The translations under genes were made by a program, and so were the position numbers. Positions 16,329 through 24,047 of a DNA stretch of 61,694 nt are shown in pieces. The stretch is taken from contig DASXIC010000028.1 of the NCBI GenBank assembly GCA_036498205.1, positions 1 through 61,694 of the forward strand, given 5' to 3'. The DNA is from AV69 sp036498205 (GTDB lineage Bacteria; Verrucomicrobiota; Verrucomicrobiia; Chthoniobacterales; UBA10450). How positions within the stretch are numbered: position 1 is the first letter of the stretch; every line of letters begins with the position of its first letter. The notes under the pieces were generated by a model, which saw only the letters and a program-made list of their open reading frames with translations, was not told the DNA's origin and did not search any database.

Positions 16329-17897
16329 GTGGAACCGAGTCGTTCACTCAGCAAAAGCAAGGCCGCATTGTCCGGACTGCTGGCAGGATTTGTTGCCGGC
16401 ACGGCGATGACTCTGGCGATGTTATTGCTTGCCTGGAAACTGCGGGTTGGGACACCGCTCACAATCCTGGGGGACCGGTTGAGCGTTTTCATTTCGCCAA
16501 GGCCGTTCTTTTGGATCATGGGTCGTGTCGGTGGCTACAACCATCTTAAGCAGCTTGGTGTGGCTTCGAGCGCTTTAGGTCAGGTCGCGGTGGGAATGAT
16601 CGGGGGGTTGCTCTATGGGATAGTGGCGCGCAACAGGATTCGCAAAAGCGCCTGGCCAACGCTCATTTTCTTCGTCCTGCTGCCATTATTGGTCAGCGCT
16701 GCTTTGCTATGGCCGGTGCTTGGCACGCATTACGCCGGCTTGCCGGTTGAAGCGGCGCGCATTATCACCTTGTTGTCGCTTGTTTTGTGTTTTCTCGTTT
16801 TCGAAAGAGCCCTCGTTCTTGGTTTTAGTTTTTTGGCTCCGACTTCCACGGAGAGCGCCGCGACCGAATTCTCGCCACACGTTAGTCGGCGCGTTTTTCT
16901 CTTGGGCGCCATCGCCGCTCTTTTCGCGGGCGGGGTAGCCGGCATCGCGCGAAAATTATTCCGGATCGCCACATTCAGTTATGACGGGACCCAGTACAAG
17001 GGCCCGGGCGTGCAAGCGATAACGCCGAATGAGCAGTTTTATTGCGTTACAAAAAACGTAATCGATCCGCGTGTAGATGAGGGTCTCTGGCACCTTGAGA
17101 TCGGCGGACTGGTCCAAAATCCGCGCACCTATCGGCTCAGCGATTTGACGGCAATGTCGATGGTCGACCAGGAGACTACTTTGATGTGCATTAGTAATGG
17201 GCTCGATGCGGGCCTGATGAGCAACGCAATGTGGCGTGGAATTCCGATGGCTGAACTACTGCAGGCAGCTGGTCCGATGAGCGGCGCGGCGAAAGTGAAG
17301 TTGCAGGGAGTGGATAATTACACCGACACCTTTCCACTAGATAAAGCGATGGACCCGACCACTCTCATCGCGTTTAAGATGAACGGCCAGACCTTGCCGC
17401 ATCGGCACGGATTTCCGGCGCGCGCGATCGTGCCGGGTTATTTCGGTGAGAAACACGTGAAATGGCTTACGCGAATCGAGGTTGCGCGTGAGGACGCGAA
17501 AGGCTTCTATGAGGCGCAGGGATGGGGGCCTGATTTCATCGTGCCGACGCGCTCCCGAATCGATGTTCCCGATAACGAATCATGGATCAAATTAGCCGAC
17601 GCAAATCGAGGCATGATGATGAAAGGCGTCGCCTTCGGCGGGGATCGTGGAGTTTCGCGAGTAGAAGTGAGTTTTGACGACGGCGTATCATGGAAAGATG
17701 CCAGGATTGACTATCCCGGAACAAAGCTGAGCTGGTCGCTCTGGAGTTATAACTGGAAGCCGGATAAGGCCGATGATTATACGCTGGTGGTGCGAGCCAC
17801 GGATGGGGAAGGCGAGGTGCAGGAATGGGAAGAGGATCGCGAATTCACCTCGGGCATCACTGGTTTTCATAAGATCCTGGTCCACATCTTTGCCTAG
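16329..17897 (+). CDS. Membrane-anchored molybdopterin-dependent sulfite-oxidase-family protein
   Basis: About 522 residues from GTG 16329, which has GGCGGAG six bases upstream; TTG 16302 would extend it by nine residues but has no visible ribosome site. The first ~200 residues hold four to five hydrophobic segments, the last (FLLGAIAALFAGGVAGIA) preceded by SRRVF. A sulfite-oxidase molybdopterin domain follows, with the molybdenum-ligand cysteine in TLMCISNG and the GRHGFPAR-like HRHGFPARAIVPGYFG loop. A C-terminal dimerisation domain (SRVEVSFDDGVSW) completes it. The catalytic domain probably faces the periplasm. No heme-binding partner (YedZ-like) is next to it. Context points to redox modification within the glycan cluster rather than sulfite detoxification. 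Confidence 0.87.
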   Translation: MEPSRSLSKSKAALSGLLAGFVAGTAMTLAMLLLAWKLRVGTPLTILGDRLSVFISPRPFFWIMGRVGGYNHLKQLGVASSALGQVAVGMIGGLLYGIVARNRIRKSAWPTLIFFVLLPLLVSAALLWPVLGTHYAGLPVEAARIITLLSLVLCFLVFERALVLGFSFLAPTSTESAATEFSPHVSRRVFLLGAIAALFAGGVAGIARKLFRIATFSYDGTQYKGPGVQAITPNEQFYCVTKNVIDPRVDEGLWHLEIGGLVQNPRTYRLSDLTAMSMVDQETTLMCISNGLDAGLMSNAMWRGIPMAELLQAAGPMSGAAKVKLQGVDNYTDTFPLDKAMDPTTLIAFKMNGQTLPHRHGFPARAIVPGYFGEKHVKWLTRIEVAREDAKGFYEAQGWGPDFIVPTRSRIDVPDNESWIKLADANRGMMMKGVAFGGDRGVSRVEVSFDDGVSWKDARIDYPGTKLSWSLWSYNWKPDKADDYTLVVRATDGEGEVQEWEEDREFTSGITGFHKILVHIFA

Positions 17898-17956
17898 TCG
17901 AACCACGTGATATCCCGTTATTGTCACCCAGTGTGCGATAACCTTTGGTTGGATCG

Positions 17957-19102
17957 ATGAGCTCGAAAAATCACGTTTTCACGCTTGGGATCGAGGAAGA
18001 GTTCGCCATTATCGATCCGCAGACACGAGAGCTGCGCTCTCACATCCAGGAAATTCTCGAGGATGGCAAGATAACGCTAAAGGAGCGGGTCAAGCCGGAG
18101 ATGCATCAATCTGTAGTCGAGCTCGGCACCGAGATTTGCCGCGACGTTGCCGATGCGCGCAGGCATGTCACTGAGTTGCGGAGCGATCTCGCAGGATTGG
18201 CGGCGCGTGATGGACTGAAGATCGCCTCCGTAGGAACGCATCCCTTTTCGCACTGGCGCGATCAGCTCATTACCGAGGGCGAGCGTTACAAGGAAATTGT
18301 GCGCGACATGCAGTTGCTCGCGCGCGCGAATTTAATTTTTGGTCTGCACGTTCACGTTGGTATTCCCGATCGTGAAACGGCGATCCACGTAATGAACCAG
18401 GCGCGCTATTTTTTGCCGCATGTTTATGCCTTGTCCGTCAACTCACCTTTCTGGGTTGGCCACGATACCGGTCTGAAAGGTTATCGCCTGAAAGTTTTCG
18501 AGCGTTTTCCTCGCACCGGGATTCCGGACTCTTTTGAGTCTCTTTCCGAGTACGAAGACTACTGCAAACTCCTGGTTAAAACCGGCTGCATAGATAACGC
18601 CAAGAAGATCTGGTGGGACATACGGCTGCATCCCTTCTTCGATACTTTGGAAATCAGAGTGTGCGATGCCCAATCGCGCATCGACGATACGCTGGCGATT
18701 GCCGCACTGCTTCAGGCAGTGGTCGTAAGATTGCACAAACTGCTGCGGCAAAACGTTACTTTCCGTATCTATCGCCGCCGCTTATTGGACGAGAATCGCT
18801 GGCGGGCATCCCGCTATGGAATCGAAGGAAAACTGATCGACTTTGGGCAGGAACGGGAGGTCGAGACGCGGAGTTTGATTCACGAGATCATCGAATTTGT
18901 GGAAACCGAAGTGGACGAGCTCGGGAGCAGGCGTGAAATGAATCATATCGAGAAAATCCTGCGCGAAGGTACAGGCGCGGATCGTCAGCTTGCCTGTTGG
19001 GAAGGGACGCACGACATGAAAGCAGTCGTCGATCAGATTGTCTGCGAAACTTATGAAGGTCTGACCGTGGCCCAACCAACGGCAACCAACAACCCTGTAT
19101 GA
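17957..19102 (+). CDS. Carboxylate-amine ligase (YbdK / GCS2 family)
   Basis: ATP-grasp-like glutamate-cysteine ligase type 2 family member of 381 residues from ATG 17957 (an upstream TTG at 17945 is possible). Signatures include LGIEEEFAIIDPQTREL at the N-terminus with the metal-binding glutamates, SVGTHPFSHW, GLHVHVGIPDRE with a histidine pair, and EIRVCDAQSRIDDT. E. coli YbdK has weak glutamate-cysteine ligase activity; most family members have no proven substrate. It overlaps the cupin gene by 4 bp, so the two products probably act together, for example on a small carboxylate. The nature of the product is open. Confidence 0.88.
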   Translation: MSSKNHVFTLGIEEEFAIIDPQTRELRSHIQEILEDGKITLKERVKPEMHQSVVELGTEICRDVADARRHVTELRSDLAGLAARDGLKIASVGTHPFSHWRDQLITEGERYKEIVRDMQLLARANLIFGLHVHVGIPDRETAIHVMNQARYFLPHVYALSVNSPFWVGHDTGLKGYRLKVFERFPRTGIPDSFESLSEYEDYCKLLVKTGCIDNAKKIWWDIRLHPFFDTLEIRVCDAQSRIDDTLAIAALLQAVVVRLHKLLRQNVTFRIYRRRLLDENRWRASRYGIEGKLIDFGQEREVETRSLIHEIIEFVETEVDELGSRREMNHIEKILREGTGADRQLACWEGTHDMKAVVDQIVCETYEGLTVAQPTATNNPV

Positions 19103-19581
19103 GGAAGGTTAATCTTTCCGAGGTTAAGGAAAACGAGCGTCGTTCCCCAAAGGGGAAGTATCGCAAGTTTGTTAAGGACGTATCGATTGCTCTTGGTCGG
19201 GAGCCTCAATCATTAGATTTGCGCAAGCGCCATCCCTACGATCTCGCCTACGTTCGTATTCCGCCCGGCGCTTCCTATTGCCCATATCATTCCCATATCG
19301 CCGAGACCGAGCTTTATCTGGTCATTTCCGGGCGCGGCACGGTGCGAGATGAATCGGGAATCACCGAAGTAGTCGCTGGCGACGCGTTCATTTTTCATCC
19401 CCATGAGGCCCACCAACTATCGAATGGTGGATCGGAAGACTTCGCCTACTACGTAATAGCGGATAATCCGTTCAACGACGCTTGCCATTACCCAGATAGT
19501 GGAAAATGGGCGGTTTCAACCAGACAGGGCGACGTCATCATCAAGGCTGAAACAGCGGACTACTATGACGGGGAAGAGTAG
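19099..19581 (+). CDS. Cupin-domain protein
   Basis: Small cytosolic beta-barrel protein of 160 residues. The first cupin motif reads PPGASYCPYHSHIAETELYLVISGRG, with metal-ligand type residues HSH...E; the second, GDAFIFHPHEAHQLSNGG, contributes the last histidine. It lacks a DNA-binding or catalytic extension. The start overlaps the YbdK-type ligase gene by 4 bp, which implies co-translation. It could be a sugar or small-molecule isomerase, dioxygenase or binding protein; I cannot tell. Confidence 0.82.
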   Translation: MRKVNLSEVKENERRSPKGKYRKFVKDVSIALGREPQSLDLRKRHPYDLAYVRIPPGASYCPYHSHIAETELYLVISGRGTVRDESGITEVVAGDAFIFHPHEAHQLSNGGSEDFAYYVIADNPFNDACHYPDSGKWAVSTRQGDVIIKAETADYYDGEE

Positions 19582-19599
19582 TTCTTCGCGATTTCGCCG

Positions 19600-19773
19600 C
19601 TAATGGCTGCGACCAGTCGCGTGACCATAGATCGCTCCGAGCTCGCCGTGGAATTCAGAATCTTGCGGCACCTGTTCTATTTTAGGATCGGAATTCACGA
19701 TTTCCCGCCGGTTAGCACATGCTGACAGAAGAAGCACCAGGGTTGTGGTCAAACGATAAAGGGACGGCCGCAT
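19600..19773 (-). CDS. Small putative lipoprotein (57 aa)
   Basis: A short leftward reading frame starts at ATG 19773 and stops at TAG 19600-19602. It begins MRPSLYRLTTTLVLLLSACA: two positive charges, a hydrophobic core, then the lipobox LSAC (residues 16-19), giving a mature peptide of about 39 residues (NRREIVNSDP...). GGAGGAG directly precedes the ATG on the coding strand, though spacing is tight. It is divergent from the GT2 gene starting near 19783-19813. I recognise no homologue; the lipobox plus ribosome-binding site is the support. Known small lipoproteins such as entericidins look similar, but no closer claim is made. Confidence 0.5.
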   Translation of the reverse strand: MRPSLYRLTTTLVLLLSACANRREIVNSDPKIEQVPQDSEFHGELGAIYGHATGRSH

Positions 19774-19812
19774 CTCCTCCGTTTGGCGTATTCTGAGCCG
19801 GAGTCAATCCGC

Positions 19813-20562
19813 GTGGCAAAACAAGACCGAGAAGACGCGTCTTCGGCGCGAAAAATTTCATTCGTCATACCGGCTCACAATGAGGAAGCCGAATTGCCTA
19901 AGACGCTTCAAAGCATTCATCTCGCAGCTTCTAACGCTAAGTGCGATTACGAAATTATTCTCGTCGACGATGGCTCGACCGATGCCACTGCCTTTATAGG
20001 AAAGAAATTTGGGAGCCTGGTCATTTCTATCGATCGCCGGCAAATTGCTGCGGCGAGAAATGCTGGAGCTCGGGCGGCCCGGGGAGATATCTTTGTCTTC
20101 GTCGATGCGGACACACACATTACCTCGGAACATGTCCGCAGCGTGATGGGCGCCTTGGATTCGGGTTGTGTGGGAGGCGGTTGCCGCCTTCAACTCGACG
20201 ACAAAATTCCGCTTTGGGGAAAGATTTTGTTTAATGCTTTCGCCAGAGTGTATTTTGCATTTCAACTGGGGGCGGGCGCGTTTCTGTTCGCCACTCGCCC
20301 GGCTTTCTTTGCCGCCGGCGGTTTCGACGAGACCTATTTCGCGGGCGAGGAAGTTTTGTTCACTTTTGCATTAAAGAAGCTCGGCCATTTTAAAATATTG
20401 CCCGAACCAGCAATCACGTCCGGCCGGAAACTGCGGCTCTATTCGGGGAGGAAAATCTTGCAGGCTGCCTTAACTCTTATGCTTGCCGGCCAACGGGCAA
20501 TGAGATCGCGGGCAAAACTTGACTTATGGTACGGGGGCAAGCGGGAACGTAGCCTTCGATGA
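19813..20562 (+). CDS. GT2-family glycosyltransferase
   Basis: Protein of 249 residues from GTG 19813 (259 from TTG 19783). GT-A motifs: FVIPAHNEEAELPKTL, ILVDDGSTDAT, AAARNAGARAARGD and FVDADTHI, the DxD metal site. AGGFDETYFAGEEVLF is the acceptor-side GGFDE/ED motif of rSAM/GT2-type enzymes. It is soluble apart from a weakly hydrophobic stretch around residues 145-170. A TIGR04283-like role is possible but not certain. It stands alone on its strand between the small lipoprotein (divergent) and the GlsB-type gene. Confidence 0.82.
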   Translation: MAKQDREDASSARKISFVIPAHNEEAELPKTLQSIHLAASNAKCDYEIILVDDGSTDATAFIGKKFGSLVISIDRRQIAAARNAGARAARGDIFVFVDADTHITSEHVRSVMGALDSGCVGGGCRLQLDDKIPLWGKILFNAFARVYFAFQLGAGAFLFATRPAFFAAGGFDETYFAGEEVLFTFALKKLGHFKILPEPAITSGRKLRLYSGRKILQAALTLMLAGQRAMRSRAKLDLWYGGKRERSLR

Positions 20563-20625
20563 GGCGGTCGAAAGATATCGCCAACCTCGAGCAGCGCGTG
20601 TTAATTTCCGCGCGATCTAATTCCT

Positions 20626-20889
20626 ATGCTACACATAATCTGGTCAATAATTGTCGGGGCTATCATTGGTGGAATCGCTGAAGCTCTCGTGCCTGGTCAG
20701 CAACACCTTGGATTTTGGAAAGCAGCGTTGCTTGGGATAGCCGGCTCGATTGTTGGCGGGCTCATTGGGAGGCTCTTCTCCAAGCCTCAACCCGGGGCCG
20801 CCTTTCACCCGGCTGGGTTTATCATGTCGGTTATTTGCTCGATCCTGCTTTTGGTTATCTGGATGAAGGTTGTAGCCCCGACCGGGTAA
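20626..20889 (+). CDS. GlsB/YeaQ/YmgE-family membrane protein
   Basis: Membrane protein of 87 residues with three hydrophobic segments: LHIIWSIIVGAIIGGIAEAL, then AALLGIAGSIVGGLIGRLF, and a C-terminal VICSILLLVIWMKVV. The paired glycine-rich hairpin with G-x-I-A-G-S-I-V-G-G matches the transglycosylase-associated/GlsB family of small stress-related membrane proteins, whose molecular role is unknown. Length is the family norm. It is monocistronic as far as can be seen. Confidence 0.82.
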   Translation: MLHIIWSIIVGAIIGGIAEALVPGQQHLGFWKAALLGIAGSIVGGLIGRLFSKPQPGAAFHPAGFIMSVICSILLLVIWMKVVAPTG

Positions 20890-20932
20890 TCTTTACACGC
20901 TGAAAATCCGCGATTTCGCCGATGATTGCGAA

Positions 20933-21322
20933 GTGCGCGCTCTGGTGCGTGCATTCGAAACTGCCGCGATTTCTCCGGCGGAATTTCAGCACGTGGCTCA
21001 TATTGCAGTGGCGTTAAGCTACCTGGCAGTCGAACCGCTGGAAGCGGCTTCCGCGCGAATGAGATGTTCGCTCTTAAATTTTGCCCGTTGTCACGGTCTC
21101 AACGTTTATCACGAAACGATGACGAATTTCTGGATGAGATTACTGGATCACCTGGCAGCTACTCACTATCGTAAAGTTCCGCTCTGGCGGAGGGTCAACC
21201 TGATTGTAGAGCGTTGGGCCGCAACCGACCCAATCAGCGCGCATTATTCCCGTGGGGCCATCACATCGCGGGCAGCGCGGGAGTCGTGGGTCGAACCCGA
21301 CCGGTTGCCATTGCCATTTTAG
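20933..21322 (+). CDS. Conserved hypothetical protein (all-helical, ~130 aa)
   Basis: Protein of 129 residues from GTG 20933; the frame is open further upstream to about 20882 but without an ATG, so the start is uncertain. The N-terminal part reads AFETAAISPAEFQHVAHIAVALSYLA, then NVYHETMTNFWMRLLDHLA; the spaced histidines could bind metal. Similar short helical proteins are widespread in soil bacteria as hypotheticals, as I recall. No signal peptide or membrane segment. It lies 43 bp after the GlsB-type gene and 57 bp before rpsO. Function unknown. Confidence 0.65.
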   Translation: MRALVRAFETAAISPAEFQHVAHIAVALSYLAVEPLEAASARMRCSLLNFARCHGLNVYHETMTNFWMRLLDHLAATHYRKVPLWRRVNLIVERWAATDPISAHYSRGAITSRAARESWVEPDRLPLPF

Positions 21323-21379
21323 GCAATCCGCCCGCTACTTGCAGAGCTGCGTTCTTGATTTACACTAGCCGCTTCATTT

Positions 21380-21643
21380 ATGGCAGAGAATGCGGAGACG
21401 GTGGAGCTGAAGGAGTTCCGCCTGCACGAGAAGGACACTGGCAGCGCCGACGTACAAGTCGCGATGCTAACACAACGGATCGCGCAGGTAACGGAACACC
21501 TGAAGACCAACGCGAAGGATCATTCTTCGCGGCGCGGCCTCCTGAAAATGGTCGCGCAACGCCGAAGCTTGCTGGATTACCTGAGTCGCTCGAAAAGCGA
21601 CCGTTACAAGAAGGTGATCGACAAGCTAAACCTGCGAAAATAG
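21380..21643 (+). CDS. rpsO: 30S ribosomal protein S15
   Basis: Protein of 87 residues, matching bacterial S15, which binds the central domain of 16S rRNA. The signature region HLKTNAKDHSSRRGLLKMVAQRRSLLDYL is intact, preceded by TGSADVQVAMLTQRI. It is followed by pnp in the same direction, the classic rpsO-pnp order. A GGCAC...GTGCC stem follows the stop codon; in E. coli this interval carries processing and autoregulatory structures, so a similar role is plausible here. Confidence 0.97.
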   Translation: MAENAETVELKEFRLHEKDTGSADVQVAMLTQRIAQVTEHLKTNAKDHSSRRGLLKMVAQRRSLLDYLSRSKSDRYKKVIDKLNLRK

Positions 21644-21652
21644 ACGCAGCGA

Positions 21653-21668
21653 GGCACCGCTTCGTGCC
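21653..21668 (+). other. Hairpin in rpsO-pnp interval
   Basis: GGCAC (21653-21657) and GTGCC (21664-21668) form a 5-bp stem with a 6-base loop, 10 bases after the rpsO stop. There is no following T-run. It may be an attenuator or RNase processing site between rpsO and pnp, as in other bacteria. This is inference from position. Confidence 0.3.
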
Positions 21669-21804
21669 AAAGCCAGTAAAAATATAAACCGCAGACCAGG
21701 CCGAAAAGGCACCTTGGGTTCTAGGTTTCAGCGCCGCCGCGGGCGGAATTGACACCTACAATCAGGGTGACCGGCCTGGATTCTCGCACATCCAGGAAAG
21801 TAAA

Positions 21805-23958
21805 ATGCAACACAAGGTCACGGCGCAAATCGGCGCCCATGCTATCTCTATTGAGACAGGTAAAATAGCCAAACTCGCAGACGGGTCGGTCGTCGTTTCG
21901 TGCGGCGACACCATCGTCATGGCGAGTGCAGTCTCAGCGACAACAGTCAAAGAAGGTCAGGATTTTTTTCCGCTCACCGTCGATTACCGCGAGAAAGCGG
22001 CGGCCGCGGGCAAAATTCCGGGCGGTTATTTCAAGCGCGAAGGGCGTCCGTCAGAGAAGGAAACTCTTACTTCGCGAATGACGGACCGTCCGCTCCGGCC
22101 TCTTTTCCCCCAGGGTTATTTTTATGATACCCAAATTATCTCCATTTTGCTCAGCGCGGATGGTGAGAACGACCCCGATGTTCTATCCATCAACGGAGCG
22201 TCGGCCGCCCTGTGCGTGTCAGACATTCCTTTCAACGGGCCGATTGGTGCGGTGCGAGTCGGTCGCGTTAACGGCGAATTCGTCGTAAATCCGACTCACA
22301 CGCAACGCGAGCAAAGCGATCTCGATCTGATCTATGTCGGCACGGAAAACGACGTCATCATGATCGAAGGGGCGGCTAATCAGTTGCCCGAAGAAGAGTT
22401 CATCAAGGCGCTCGAGTTCGCCCATGGCCATGCACGGGAGATGATCCGCATTCAAAAGGAGCTCGCGGCAAACGTTGGCAAGGCAAAGCGTGAGATGCCG
22501 CTTTTGCAGGTGAATCAGCAATTACTGGAGATTGCCTATGAAGTGGCGGGCGACCGGATCGAGGGGGCACTTTACACAGAAGGCAAAGTGGCCCGGGCAA
22601 AGGCGGTAGAGGGGCTGCGGGAAGAAGTAAAAAAAGCGATTCTCGAGAAACACCCTGAGGCCGACAAGTTCGAGATTACACAAGCGTTCGATTACGTGCA
22701 GAAGAAGGCGTTTCGCATCAGCGTTTTGGAAAAACGCAAGCGCATGGATGGCCGCGGTTATCAAGATTTGCGTCCGATTTCGTGCGAGGTGAGCGTGCTT
22801 CCGCGCGCTCATGGGTCCGCTATTTTCCAGCGAGGGGAAACCCAGGCCCTCGCTCTGGCGACTCTGGCGCCGATTGAAGAGGCGCAGATGATAGATGCTT
22901 ATGGCGGAGGCGAGCAATCAAAGCGCTTTCTCCTCCATTATAACTTTCCGCCTTTCAGTGTCGGCGAAACGGGACGTTTTGGCGGTGCCAGCCGTCGTGA
23001 AATTGGGCATGGGGCGTTGGCGGAGCGTTCTCTCGAGCCGGTGGTGCCGAACGAAAGCGATTTTCGTTATGCCATCCGCGTATCGAGTGAAGTAATGGAA
23101 TCGAACGGCTCGACCTCGATGGCAAGTGTTTGCGCGGGAATGCTCGCGCTGATGGATGCCGGCGTGCCGGTCAAGGACGTAGTAGCCGGGATCTCGATCG
23201 GTTTGGTCACCGAATACGATAGCCAACAGCTAAAGCGTCATGAGCTGCTGACCGACATTATCGGTTCGGAGGATCACTTTGGAGATATGGATTTTAAACT
23301 GTGCGGTACAGCTGCCGGCGTCACCGGTTATCAGCTCGATCTCAAGCTTCCAGGGATCAGCCAAAAGATTCTGGCCGAAGCCATCTACCGCGCCAAAGAA
23401 GCGCGACTCAAAATTCTTGGGATCATGCACAGTACGCTCGAGAAACCGCGTGGCGAGCTGAGCAAATACGCGCCGCGAATCGAGACGATCAAAATTAACC
23501 CCGAGAAAATCGGCGCGCTAATCGGACCGGGAGGCAAGACGATCAAGGGAATTGTCGCTGAGACGGGCGCAGAGATTAATATCGAAGACGATGGTTCGGT
23601 GCACATCTACGCCACGAACGGCGAATCGATGGCCCGGGCCAAGGAAATCATTGGCGGTATGACGCGAGAAATTGAGATTGGCGCGACCTATCAGGGGCGA
23701 GTCGTCTCGACGAAGGAATTCGGCGCTTTTGTCGAAGTTTTCCCAGGCAAAGACGGACTGGTGCACATTTCCGAACTGGCGGATTTTCGGGTTAAGAGGA
23801 CCGAGGACGTGGCAAAGGTGGGCGACATTATTTGGGTAAAGTGTATCGGCATCGACGACAAGGGACGCGTTAAGCTTTCGCGCAAGGCGGCTTTGAAGGA
23901 TCGGGCGGAAGTCGAAACCGCTCAGCCGGCAGAAGCCGTTCACGACGGTGGGCGCTGA
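21805..23958 (+). CDS. pnp: Polyribonucleotide nucleotidyltransferase (PNPase)
   Basis: Phosphorolytic 3'-5' exoribonuclease of 717 residues, normal length. Domains in order: first RNase PH domain (about 1-230) with TDRPLRPLFPQGYFYDTQI, helical linker, and second RNase PH domain (about 310-545) with the FxxGxTQ-type FQRGETQALALATL and GSEDHFGDMDFK. A KH domain follows (KIGALIGPGGKTIKGI, about 570), then an S1 domain (GATYQGRVVSTKEFGAFVE, about 630-700). All key segments are intact. It probably joins the RNA degradosome. It is 161 bp downstream of rpsO. Confidence 0.97.
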   Translation: MQHKVTAQIGAHAISIETGKIAKLADGSVVVSCGDTIVMASAVSATTVKEGQDFFPLTVDYREKAAAAGKIPGGYFKREGRPSEKETLTSRMTDRPLRPLFPQGYFYDTQIISILLSADGENDPDVLSINGASAALCVSDIPFNGPIGAVRVGRVNGEFVVNPTHTQREQSDLDLIYVGTENDVIMIEGAANQLPEEEFIKALEFAHGHAREMIRIQKELAANVGKAKREMPLLQVNQQLLEIAYEVAGDRIEGALYTEGKVARAKAVEGLREEVKKAILEKHPEADKFEITQAFDYVQKKAFRISVLEKRKRMDGRGYQDLRPISCEVSVLPRAHGSAIFQRGETQALALATLAPIEEAQMIDAYGGGEQSKRFLLHYNFPPFSVGETGRFGGASRREIGHGALAERSLEPVVPNESDFRYAIRVSSEVMESNGSTSMASVCAGMLALMDAGVPVKDVVAGISIGLVTEYDSQQLKRHELLTDIIGSEDHFGDMDFKLCGTAAGVTGYQLDLKLPGISQKILAEAIYRAKEARLKILGIMHSTLEKPRGELSKYAPRIETIKINPEKIGALIGPGGKTIKGIVAETGAEINIEDDGSVHIYATNGESMARAKEIIGGMTREIEIGATYQGRVVSTKEFGAFVEVFPGKDGLVHISELADFRVKRTEDVAKVGDIIWVKCIGIDDKGRVKLSRKAALKDRAEVETAQPAEAVHDGGR

Positions 23959-24047
23959 TTGATTGGCGCGCGTTTTGTAGATCCGGGCGAATGCGAGGAG
24001 TCTCGCTTGTTTGAGAGGTGCTTCGCTACGTTAGGGACGAGATTTCT

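Noticed and set aside
21745..21790. TTGACA-containing stretch upstream of pnp as a sigma-70 promoter
   Set aside because: TTGACA is present near 21750 but no acceptable -10 box lies 16-18 bp downstream, so it was not annotated.
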